A stretch of 64,000 nt of DNA from Bombella sp. ESL0385. Its GTDB lineage: Bacteria > Pseudomonadota > Alphaproteobacteria > Acetobacterales > Acetobacteraceae. The position numbers and the translations under genes are program-made. Below are positions 1 to 7,276 of the stretch, one piece after another. Where the stretch lies: the NCBI RefSeq assembly GCF_009725755.1, contig NZ_WNIJ01000001.1, positions 1,116,001 through 1,180,000 on the forward strand, given 5' to 3'. A model generated the notes under the pieces. That model was not told the origin of the DNA, searched no databases, and worked only from the letters and a program-made list of their open reading frames with translations. Positions within the stretch are counted from its first letter, which is position 1. Each line of letters opens with the position of its first letter.

Positions 1-1
1 A

Positions 2-106
2 GATGCTGGGTTAGATATGGCCTTCACAAAAGCTTTTTTCACATTCCTTGTGGGGGAAGTAGTCGCAAAACATAAAATCATTGCACGTCAAAATCAGGCT
101 AAATAA
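2..106 (+). CDS. C-terminal fragment of an unrecognised protein (cut by window edge)
   Basis: An open frame enters from the left edge and stops at TAA 104-106, giving 34 residues that include a hydrophobic patch (AFFTFLVGEVVAKH) and a basic, Gln-rich tail. No family can be recognised from so little sequence. It has the same orientation as the polyol dehydrogenase genes but is separated from them by 140 bases containing a perfect inverted repeat, so it probably belongs to a different transcript. That it is coding at all is inferred only from the open frame running off the edge. Confidence 0.4.
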   Translation, partial: DAGLDMAFTKAFFTFLVGEVVAKHKIIARQNQAK

Positions 107-140
107 GCACGGACGGCCTCCAGCCTGCTATTCTAATATA

Positions 141-171
141 GATAAAACCTTTCAATGATATAGGTTTTATC
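141..171. repeat. Perfect 10-bp inverted repeat, probable terminator or operator
   Basis: GATAAAACCT (141-150) is repeated exactly as its reverse complement AGGTTTTATC (162-171), with an 11-base spacer, followed by the AT-rich run TTATATATTT. It lies between the fragment ending at 106 and the sldB start at 247. The stem is AT-rich, so it would be a weak terminator. Its position also suits an operator for the dehydrogenase operon. Which role applies cannot be told from the sequence. Confidence 0.45.
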
Positions 172-246
172 TTATATATTTACTTTCCAAGTTGTTAATT
201 TTTGACTCATATCAAATCATGGTCCCTACCAACTGGAGGCAACAAC

Positions 247-627
247 GTGCCATCACTCTCATCTCGTAAAACCTCATTAGGATTCGCTGATTGGGTTATT
301 TTTGCCCTCGCAGCCATCATTCTGTTTTTTGGCCTTTATTTCATCATAGGTGGTGTTTGGCTCGCTTGGTTAGGTGGATCATGGTATTATATCCTATGCG
401 GCATCGTCCTTTTCCTCTCGGGCTTTTATCTGTTCCGCCGTAAGCCCCTTGGGGCATGGCTCTATCTTCTCGCTTGGGCAGCAACAATCCCATGGACAAT
501 TTATGAGGTTGGGTTTGATTGGTGGGGATGGCTGCCACGCCTTTTTGGTCCTACTTTATTGGCTATTCCTGTCGTGGTTTCCCTGCTTTTCCTCGTCCGT
601 AAGCAAAGGGAATACCCTCATGCGTAA
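247..627 (+). CDS. sldB: PQQ-dependent polyol (glycerol/sorbitol) dehydrogenase, membrane subunit SldB
   Basis: Small hydrophobic protein of 126 residues, the length known for SldB of Gluconobacter. It resembles the membrane domain of quinoprotein glucose dehydrogenase, including the GGVWLAWLGGSWYY stretch near residues 35-48. Four membrane segments can be seen at about 15-37, 46-63, 67-86 and 99-117. SldB anchors the catalytic SldA to the outer face of the inner membrane and is thought to help pass electrons to ubiquinone. I chose GTG 247 because GGAGG (235-239) lies seven bases upstream; a longer frame from TTG 202 has no such site. The gene overlaps sldA by eight bases, so translation is probably coupled. 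Confidence 0.85.
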   Translation: MPSLSSRKTSLGFADWVIFALAAIILFFGLYFIIGGVWLAWLGGSWYYILCGIVLFLSGFYLFRRKPLGAWLYLLAWAATIPWTIYEVGFDWWGWLPRLFGPTLLAIPVVVSLLFLVRKQREYPHA

Positions 628-2827
628 ACATACTTATGCACTCACCGCACTGCTTACTGGGACAATCCTAGGGGCTTCCTTTTTTGTCTCACCCTCTCTG
701 GCGCAGATTCCGCCGTCAGTTGAGACACCCGGCCCCGGCAATGCTGATGATTCCTCAGCCGATCCATCTCCCAGCATTTACCACGACCCCTCCCCTAACA
801 CCCCTCAAGCACCGGGTGTGAATGCGGCGAATCTGCCCGATATTGATGAGCTTCCCATCGACCAGCTTCCACAAGCTGTCCCGCAGGAAAGTGCCAACCC
901 TAAGCCAGAGGACTGGCCCGCTTATGGCCGAGATGATTCAGCGAGCCGTTATTCACCGCTCACCCAAATCACACCTGCAAATGTTGGCCAACTAAAACGG
1001 GCCTTCGTCTATCATACTGGCAGCCTTCCGCCAAAAGATAAGGCAAATAAATGGGCCGCAGAGACAACCCCCATTAAGGTTGGGGATTCCCTCTATCTCT
1101 GCTCCGCTACAAACGACATGATGCGCGTTGATGCCGCAACAGGGCAGGAGAAATGGCATTTCCACTCTCATGAGAGTTATGATGCCATCCCCTACACAGC
1201 TGCTTGTAAGGCTGTAACCTATTACACCTCCTCCACCAGTGCGGAAGGCCAGCCCTGCCACAATCGCATCATTGAAGCCACATTGGATAACCGTCTCATC
1301 GCTGTTGACGCTGAAAATGGCAAATTATGCGAAAGCTTCGGCCATGGGGGGCAGGTCAATCTCATGCAGGGGATGGGATGGTCTGTCCCCGGTTTTGTCG
1401 CCATGACAAGCCCGCCGCCCATTATTAATGGCGTTATTGTCGTCAATCATGAGGTGTTAGATGGCCAACGCCGCTGGGCTCCCTCTGGCGTTATTCGTGG
1501 GTATGATGCTGAGAGCGGTAAGTTCCTCTGGGCGTGGGATGTCAATAATCCCGATAATCACCATCAGCCTGATAAAGACCATTTCTATAGCCGAGGCACG
1601 CCTAATTCTTGGGCCGCAATGACGGGCGATAACGCCCTAGGCCTTGTCTATGTCCCTACGGGTAACTCCGCTGCGGATTATTATAGTGCAATGCGCAGCG
1701 AGGCGGAAAATAAAGTCTCCTCCGCTGTTGTCGCTCTGGATGTCCGCACAGGTGAGCCACGCTGGGTCTTCCAAACAGTTCATAAAGATGTGTGGGATTA
1801 CGATATTGGCTCTCAGCCCACATTATTCGACTACCATGCTGATGATGGCACCATCATCCCTGCCCTCATCATGCCAACCAAACGGGGGCAGACCTTCATC
1901 CTAGACCGCCGCACGGGCAAACCTTTGCCAGACTTCCCCGTGGTGGAAAAACCCGCCCCAAGCCCCGGCTTTGTAAAGGATGACCCACGCTCCCCTACAC
2001 AGCCTTGGTCCATTGGGGTACCGCGTCTTGGTATCCCCAAAATGACAGAGGAAGGAACATGGGGCATTTCCCCGCTGGACCAGCTAGCGTGCCGTATCAA
2101 GTTCCGTCAGGCGCATTATGTGGGTGAGTTTACACCGCCTACCATTAAGCAACCATGGTTGGAATATCCCGGTTATAACGGGGGAAGCGATTGGGGAAGT
2201 GTCGCCTATAACCCTCAAACAGGCATCTTACTGGCGAATTGGAATAATTTGCCTATGTATGACCAGCTCGTCAGCCGTAAAGTGGCCGATAAGATGGGGC
2301 TTATCCCTATCGACTCTCCGCAATATAACCCGTCTGGCGGTGGTGCAGAAGGTAATGGTGCCCAGGCCCAAACACCTTATGGGATTGTCGTGACACCTTA
2401 TTGGAATAGCTTTACAAAGATTATGTGCAATGCCCCGCCTTATGGCATGGTCACTGCGATTGACCTCAAAGCCCATAAGGTTCTTTGGCAAAAACCATTC
2501 GGGACAGCACGCGCTAATGGGCCGTGGGGCCTATCAACTGGTCTGCCTCTCACCGTTGGTACGCCTAATAATGGTGGCCCTGTGATAACCGCTGGTGGTG
2601 TTGCCTTTATCGGTGCCTCTACCGATAATCTGCTCCATGCCATTGATGTGAAAACCGGCAAAACACTTTGGACGGATGTTCTCCCCGGCGGCGGGCAAGC
2701 GAACGCTATGACCTATGCTGTGAATGGCCGCCAATATGTAGCTATCATGGCTGGGGGGCATCACTTTATGCGTAGCCCCGTCTCTGACGCGCTGGTTGTG
2801 TACGCGCTGCCAGAAGAAGGAAAATAA
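620..2827 (+). CDS. sldA: PQQ-dependent polyol (glycerol/sorbitol) dehydrogenase, catalytic subunit SldA
   Basis: Periplasmic quinoprotein of 735 residues that oxidises polyols such as glycerol, sorbitol and arabitol to ketoses and feeds electrons to the respiratory chain. A Sec signal peptide spans residues 1-28, with cleavage expected after SLA. A Pro/Asp/Ser-rich linker of about 65 residues follows, then the eight-bladed propeller beginning at DWPAYGRDDSASRYSPL, a signature of the glucose/quinate dehydrogenase branch. The frame is open upstream to 374, but ATG 620 is supported by the signal peptide, an AAGGGA site and the overlap with sldB. A strong terminator follows. A different polyol or quinate specificity is possible, but the 126 plus 735 residue pairing argues for SldBA. 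Confidence 0.85.
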   Translation: MRKHTYALTALLTGTILGASFFVSPSLAQIPPSVETPGPGNADDSSADPSPSIYHDPSPNTPQAPGVNAANLPDIDELPIDQLPQAVPQESANPKPEDWPAYGRDDSASRYSPLTQITPANVGQLKRAFVYHTGSLPPKDKANKWAAETTPIKVGDSLYLCSATNDMMRVDAATGQEKWHFHSHESYDAIPYTAACKAVTYYTSSTSAEGQPCHNRIIEATLDNRLIAVDAENGKLCESFGHGGQVNLMQGMGWSVPGFVAMTSPPPIINGVIVVNHEVLDGQRRWAPSGVIRGYDAESGKFLWAWDVNNPDNHHQPDKDHFYSRGTPNSWAAMTGDNALGLVYVPTGNSAADYYSAMRSEAENKVSSAVVALDVRTGEPRWVFQTVHKDVWDYDIGSQPTLFDYHADDGTIIPALIMPTKRGQTFILDRRTGKPLPDFPVVEKPAPSPGFVKDDPRSPTQPWSIGVPRLGIPKMTEEGTWGISPLDQLACRIKFRQAHYVGEFTPPTIKQPWLEYPGYNGGSDWGSVAYNPQTGILLANWNNLPMYDQLVSRKVADKMGLIPIDSPQYNPSGGGAEGNGAQAQTPYGIVVTPYWNSFTKIMCNAPPYGMVTAIDLKAHKVLWQKPFGTARANGPWGLSTGLPLTVGTPNNGGPVITAGGVAFIGASTDNLLHAIDVKTGKTLWTDVLPGGGQANAMTYAVNGRQYVAIMAGGHHFMRSPVSDALVVYALPEEGK

Positions 2828-2840
2828 AATACGCCCAAAT

Positions 2841-2876
2841 AAAAAGCGGAGCTCCGAGGGGAGTTCCGCTTTTTTA
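2841..2876. terminator. Intrinsic terminator after sldA (likely bidirectional)
   Basis: AAAAAGCGGAGCTCC (2841-2855) pairs with GGAGTTCCGCTTTTT (from 2860) through a four-base loop with a single G-T wobble, and ends in a T run. The A run on the left arm gives a T tail on the other strand, so it can also end the minus-strand gene that stops at 2895. Confidence 0.9.
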
Positions 2877-2894
2877 AATGCACATCTTGTTAAC

Positions 2895-3149
2895 TTAGTC
2901 TGGATGGGTGGGCGGGCAGTTACAACCACGCGTTGGAGCTTGTGACCGCCGAACAATATGATGATCAATCCATTCCGACACTAAAAGCCGTGCCTCAGGC
3001 AATGAGGATTCGGGATGATGAATCCTATAAAGAGTTGTACAGGCGGCAAAAATCTTCATCTCATTCTGCCCCATAGCATGTAACTCTTGATACGCTGTAA
3101 TTACGGCGCGTTCGCATTTGCGGCCAATGCGACGAGTGTTAACTTTCAT
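2895..3149 (-). CDS. Small conserved hypothetical protein (84 aa)
   Basis: An 84-residue, basic, Cys/His-containing protein whose middle part (about residues 20-66) looks like folded coding sequence with amphipathic helices (AYQELHAMGQNEMKIFAAC, then PEARLLVSEWIDHH). It carries no domain I recognise. It seems similar to short uncharacterised acetic-acid-bacterial proteins, but that is from memory only. The ATG at 3149 has AGGAT almost touching it, so the start is uncertain. It faces away from pyrE and would share the terminator at 2841-2876 with sldA. Confidence 0.5.
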   Translation of the reverse strand: MKVNTRRIGRKCERAVITAYQELHAMGQNEMKIFAACTTLYRIHHPESSLPEARLLVSEWIDHHIVRRSQAPTRGCNCPPTHPD

Positions 3150-3199
3150 ATCCTAAAACCCCTACGATACCCTGTTTCTCCTGAAGGATACCCGCAAAA

Positions 3200-3318
3200 A
3201 TAAAGATGTACCCTCTTTATCGCTCTGACACATAACAGAGTAAAGCGTCACCAATAACAGAAATAGGAAAAAAGACATCTTTCCCCTACCCCTATCCCCT
3301 TCTAACGGGTAGATGTCT
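3200..3318. repeat. Inverted repeats in the pyrE leader
   Basis: The 205 bases between the small minus-strand gene and pyrE hold three short perfect inverted repeats: ATAAAGA/TCTTTAT (3200-3206 and 3214-3220), CTCTG/CAGAG (3223-3227 and 3236-3240) and AGACATCT/AGATGTCT (3273-3280 and 3311-3318). A pyrimidine-rich stretch (CCCCTACCCCTATCCCC) lies inside the last one. On the minus strand the first hairpin is followed by TTTTTG. They may be leader structures or protein sites; function unknown. Confidence 0.35.
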
Positions 3319-3354
3319 CCAAAGGAACCATTTTTCGAGATTATGGAGAGAATA

Positions 3355-4098
3355 ATGTCCTCAACTGGCACTGCCCCCACTCTGGGGCCTCGTCTCACGC
3401 AATGGGACCGCGATGCCGCCCTCACAACAGCGCGCATCCTGCTGGAGATTAAGGCCATTAACTTCCGCCCTAGTGAGCCTTATACCCTCACCTCTGGGTG
3501 GAAATCTCCTGTTTATATCGACTGCCGCAAGATTATCTTCTTCCCCCGCGCCCGCACAAAATTGATGGAACTGGCCGTGGAGAAGATTGGCCGTCATATC
3601 GGTTATGAGAGCATTGATGCCGTTGTGGGGGGAGAGACAGCCGGGATTCCTTTCTCCGCATGGATTGCCGACCGTTTAATGACACCTATGGCCTATGTTC
3701 GCAAAAAACCCAAAGGCTTTGGCCGTAATGCCCAAATTGAGGGCGATGTGCCAGAGGGTATGCGCACTTTGTTGGTCGAAGACCTCACAACCGATGGGGC
3801 CTCCAAGATTCGCTTCGCTAACGCACTGCGTAAAGCTGGGGCGATTGTGGACCATACCTTTGTGGTCTTTTTTTACGGCGTCTTCCCCGGTGCGCAAAAA
3901 ACCTTACAGGATATGGGCATTAGCCTCCATGCGCTTTGCACGTGGTGGGACGTACTAGAAGCCTGTGCAGATGGACAATATTTCTCCACCGAGGATAGCG
4001 CAGAAGTCCGCCGCTTTTTGGAAGACCCTTGCAGTTGGTCCAAAGCACATGGCGGTGTTAGCAGCGCAGAAGAAGCTCTCGCTTTTAAACAAGGCTAA
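3355..4098 (+). CDS. pyrE: Orotate phosphoribosyltransferase
   Basis: Transfers the phosphoribosyl group of PRPP to orotate to form orotidine 5'-phosphate, the fifth step of pyrimidine synthesis, in the cytoplasm. The 247-residue protein has the PRPP-binding motif LLVEDLTTDGAS at 139-150 and the orotate-side segment SPVYIDCRK at 51-59. It is the longer alphaproteobacterial type, with an N-terminal helix and a C-terminal tail of about 30 residues. The frame is open back to 3313, but ATG 3355 has a GGAGAG site seven bases upstream. murI follows 26 bases later on the same strand and may be co-transcribed. Confidence 0.93.
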   Translation: MSSTGTAPTLGPRLTQWDRDAALTTARILLEIKAINFRPSEPYTLTSGWKSPVYIDCRKIIFFPRARTKLMELAVEKIGRHIGYESIDAVVGGETAGIPFSAWIADRLMTPMAYVRKKPKGFGRNAQIEGDVPEGMRTLLVEDLTTDGASKIRFANALRKAGAIVDHTFVVFFYGVFPGAQKTLQDMGISLHALCTWWDVLEACADGQYFSTEDSAEVRRFLEDPCSWSKAHGGVSSAEEALAFKQG

Positions 4099-4124
4099 GA
4101 CCTACGCCTTATAGGGATTCACTG

Positions 4125-4949
4125 ATGCCGAATACATCACCCCCTCGTATTCTTGTCTTTGATTCCGGTATTGGGGGGCTTGGGGTGGTGCAGGCTCTGC
4201 GGAGCCTCGCCCCCTCCCTCACGCTAGATTATCTCGCTGATACAGCACTCTTTCCCTATGGGGAGCAAGATGATGACTTCTTGCGAGAGCGCATTACCCA
4301 GCTTATCCGCCATGCCTGCGCTTTATTACAACCCACTCTGGTCATAATCGCCTGTAATACCGCAAGTACCTTAGCCCTCGCCCCTCTGCGAGAGACACTC
4401 ACCTTACCTATTGTTGGCTGCGTGCCACCTATCCGCTGGGCTGGGCGTGTGTCTAAAACGCGCACCATCGGCCTACTCGCCACCAGCGCAACAGCCCGCC
4501 GGCCCTATCTTGCGCAATTACATCACAATTATGCAGCAGATTGTAAGCTTATCATCCACGGCTCTCGCCATCTCGCCACTATGGCAGAACGTGCCTTCCG
4601 CGGTGAGATTCTAGAGCCTGAATCCGTACAGCATGAATTAGCGGCTCTCTTTGAACAATCAGACGGCAGCAACATTGATGCTATTGGCCTTGGCTGTACC
4701 CATTACACTTTTTTGATGCCATATTTCCAGCGTCTTGGTCCCTCCGGTATGATGTGGTTGGACCCCGCCCCCGCTGTCGCCCAACAAGCCCTACGGCGGT
4801 TAAGTGATGTTACTGAAGGCCCTTTAACAGCCGTACCCTCTACCCCACCAGATCGCTTCTTCCTCACCGCTCCACCACCTCACGGGGCAGACCTTGCGCA
4901 GCATATTGCCTGGTTAGGCTTTGCAAATGGATGGCAGCTTCTCCCCTAA
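4125..4949 (+). CDS. murI: Glutamate racemase
   Basis: Converts L-glutamate to D-glutamate for the peptidoglycan stem peptide, in the cytoplasm. Diagnostic elements of the 274-residue protein are VFDSGIGG at 11-18, the YLADTALFPYG segment at 36-46, and the two catalytic cysteines in IACNTAS (Cys77) and GLGCTHYTF (Cys191). Length is normal. ATG 4125 has an AGGGA site upstream. The stop TAA overlaps by three bases the stop of the convergent polyprenyl synthase gene, leaving no room for a separate terminator. Confidence 0.94.
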   Translation: MPNTSPPRILVFDSGIGGLGVVQALRSLAPSLTLDYLADTALFPYGEQDDDFLRERITQLIRHACALLQPTLVIIACNTASTLALAPLRETLTLPIVGCVPPIRWAGRVSKTRTIGLLATSATARRPYLAQLHHNYAADCKLIIHGSRHLATMAERAFRGEILEPESVQHELAALFEQSDGSNIDAIGLGCTHYTFLMPYFQRLGPSGMMWLDPAPAVAQQALRRLSDVTEGPLTAVPSTPPDRFFLTAPPPHGADLAQHIAWLGFANGWQLLP

Positions 4950-5956
4950 CGGGCCCGCTCTACGGTATAAAGAACCGTCTCCCTCAATAAGGCTTTAAGG
5001 GGAGTTTCGGGGAAGTCCACCAAAGCCTCTACCGCTTGCTGAGCATAGATGCGTGCGCGCTCAATCGTAGCACTGATAGCCTTTGTTCGCGCGATGACCT
5101 CCAAAGCATGAGGCAGGTCGGCCTCTGTTTGCTCTGTATCCTCAATCACACGCTTCCAAAACTGCTTTTCATCTTCCGTCCCACGCTCATAAGCTACAAG
5201 AACAGGCAGAGTAATTTTCCCCTCGCGGAAGTCATCCCCCACTGTTTTGCCCAATATTTGTTGGTCTGCCGCATAATCCAACGCGTCATCCACAAGCTGG
5301 AAGGCCATGCCCAGATTCGTACCGTACTGCTCCAAAGCCAGCTCAGCCTTACGGTCTTTCTGCGCCACAACAGCTCCAACACGGCAAGCTGCGGCAAAAA
5401 GAGCAGCGGTTTTGCCGTGAATCACCTCTAAATAACGCTCAATGGAGGTCGAAAGATCATTCTGCGTGGACATTTGCAGCACTTCACCCTCCGCAATCGT
5501 TGCCGAGGCTGCAGAGAGAATAGCCATGACCTCCAATGAGCCATCGGCCGTCATAAGCTGGAAAGAGCGCGCAAATAGGAAGTCCCCCACCAGCACAGAG
5601 GCCTTATTCCCAAATAAGGCATTGGCTGAGGCCATACCCCGCCGCAAGGTGCTTTCATCCACCACATCATCATGCAAGAGGGTCGCTGTATGGATAAATT
5701 CCACACAAGCAGCCAAACCTATATGACGGGTTTCATCCGGCCTCTCACCATAGCCACATAGCCGAGCAGAAGCCAAAGTAAGCAACGGGCGCAACCGCTT
5801 CCCCCCCGCTGCGACCAAATGCGCGCCAAGCTGCGGAATTAACGGTACAGAGCTTTGCATCCTATCAATGATGGCCTGATTACAGGCAACCATATCATCA
5901 GCAAGGTAAGCAGAAAGGGCTCTTAGGGCATCCTCCCCTTTGACCTCTTTCTTCAT
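4946..5956 (-). CDS. ispB: Long-chain polyprenyl diphosphate synthase (ubiquinone side chain)
   Basis: Builds the octa- to decaprenyl diphosphate tail of ubiquinone from farnesyl diphosphate and isopentenyl diphosphate. The 336-residue protein has both aspartate-rich motifs, LLHDDVVDES (Asp96/97/100) and LVDDALDY (Asp223/224/227), plus GGKRLRP at 51-57. Chain length cannot be read from sequence; acetic acid bacteria mostly carry Q-9 or Q-10. The frame extends upstream to a TTG at 6004, but ATG 5956, preceded by GTGAGG, starts just where similarity to the family begins. It is convergent with murI, overlapping at the stop codons, and is transcribed as a single gene. Confidence 0.9.
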   Translation of the reverse strand: MKKEVKGEDALRALSAYLADDMVACNQAIIDRMQSSVPLIPQLGAHLVAAGGKRLRPLLTLASARLCGYGERPDETRHIGLAACVEFIHTATLLHDDVVDESTLRRGMASANALFGNKASVLVGDFLFARSFQLMTADGSLEVMAILSAASATIAEGEVLQMSTQNDLSTSIERYLEVIHGKTAALFAAACRVGAVVAQKDRKAELALEQYGTNLGMAFQLVDDALDYAADQQILGKTVGDDFREGKITLPVLVAYERGTEDEKQFWKRVIEDTEQTEADLPHALEVIARTKAISATIERARIYAQQAVEALVDFPETPLKALLRETVLYTVERAR

Positions 5957-6219
5957 AGCCTCACCGCTAGATGTAGCCAGAGACCCCGATGAGGAAGATA
6001 CCAAAACGCAAAACTCCAGTTCTATCCGCTTGAGCTACACATAACCCTGCAAAGCGAACAAGGTTAGAGGGTTATTGCTCCGCTATTACGGCATCACCAT
6101 AACGCGCAGAGCATGCCCCCTTACCCCGATTAACATGTGCACATCATATGAGCGGCTACGGAGATATGGTCAAGATACGTTTTGCCCATAAGACACTCAT
6201 ATCATACAGCTTCTAGGGT

Positions 6220-7242
6220 TTAATCAAATACACCACTCTCAAAGGCGTCTTCCCATGTGCCCTGAGTAGAGGCGCGTGAATATTCTGTAGCGCGATTCTC
6301 AAAAAAGTTCGTATGCTCCACCGCATTGAGCATATCATCAACCCAAGGGAGCGGATTCTCCTCAATGCCATAAATAGGGTCCAACCCAAGCTGGGTTAGC
6401 CTACGGTCGGCAATAAAGCGGATATAACGCTCCACTTCCTGAGCTGAGAGGCCTTCTACAGGTCCCATCTCAAAAGCAAGCTCAATAAACGCATCTTCAT
6501 GCGAAACGGTTTGGCGACAAATCTCCACCAACTCGGCACGGAAATCCTCTGTCCAAATCTCCGGATTTTCCCGCACAAATGTACGGAACAGGCGAATCAT
6601 AGACAGGCAATGCAGTGTTTCATCTCGCACAGACCATGAAACAATCTGCCCCATCCCCTTCAATTTATTAAAGCGCGGGAAGTTCAGCAAAATGGCAAAG
6701 GATGCAAAAAGCTGCAATCCTTCCATAAAGGCCCCAAAAGCAGCCATTGTTTTGGCGATCTCGCGCTTACTATTAATATTGAAGGATTGCATGTAATCAT
6801 ACTTATCCTTCATCTCTTTATATTTCAGAAAAGCGGAATATTCCGTCTCTGGCATCCCGATTGTATCTAACAAATGGGAATAAGCAGCAATATGAATCGT
6901 CTCAATATTAGAAAAACATGAGAGCATCATCAGCACTTCGGTCGGTTTAAAGACCTGGCTGTAATACTTCATGTAAGCAGAGTTCACCTCCACATCCGCT
7001 TGCGTAAAGAAGCGAAAAATCTGCGTCACAAGATTCTGCTCTGCTTCGGAGAGTTTGCGGTGCCAGTCTTTTACATCCTCAGCGAGGGGCACTTCCTCTG
7101 GCAACCAATGCAAACGCTGTTGTGTCAACCAAGCATCATAAGCCCACGGATAACGGAAGGGCTTATAAACCGGATTCTCCACAAGCAGATTCGCCTGCGC
7201 GGCAGACTCTGGGGCTTCTGGTAACGGAGTTGCTTCTGTCAT
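6220..7242 (-). CDS. nrdB: Ribonucleotide reductase class I, beta (radical) subunit
   Basis: Supplies the tyrosyl radical for reduction of ribonucleoside diphosphates. The 340-residue protein keeps all the expected di-iron ligands and the radical tyrosine: Asp83, Glu114, His117, Tyr121 (ETIHIAAY), Glu174 (FMEGLQ), Glu208 and His211 (RDETLH). The C-terminal tail ending in VFD is the part that docks on the alpha subunit in this family. It is the second gene after nrdA, 34 bases downstream, with AGAAGG before the ATG. Regulation presumably comes from the NrdR-like boxes upstream of nrdA. Confidence 0.95.
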   Translation of the reverse strand: MTEATPLPEAPESAAQANLLVENPVYKPFRYPWAYDAWLTQQRLHWLPEEVPLAEDVKDWHRKLSEAEQNLVTQIFRFFTQADVEVNSAYMKYYSQVFKPTEVLMMLSCFSNIETIHIAAYSHLLDTIGMPETEYSAFLKYKEMKDKYDYMQSFNINSKREIAKTMAAFGAFMEGLQLFASFAILLNFPRFNKLKGMGQIVSWSVRDETLHCLSMIRLFRTFVRENPEIWTEDFRAELVEICRQTVSHEDAFIELAFEMGPVEGLSAQEVERYIRFIADRRLTQLGLDPIYGIEENPLPWVDDMLNAVEHTNFFENRATEYSRASTQGTWEDAFESGVFD

Positions 7243-7276
7243 ATCTGAGACCTTCTATCCTAACGCGCTGCTGCTC

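Noticed and set aside
22-246. Sigma-70 promoter for sldBA from TTGACT at 202-207
   Set aside because: No acceptable -10 element lies 15-19 bases downstream, and it would leave too short a leader before the ribosome site.
374-619. Longer SldA frame upstream of ATG 620
   Set aside because: It lies wholly inside sldB in another frame, and the signal peptide begins at 620.
3162-3458. 98-codon minus-strand open frame across the pyrE start
   Set aside because: It runs opposite to well-supported pyrE codons and its product is low-complexity and hydrophobic without a ribosome site.
5957-6060. Complete tRNA gene on the minus strand
   Set aside because: Only the D-arm fits; the anticodon stem, T-arm and acceptor do not.
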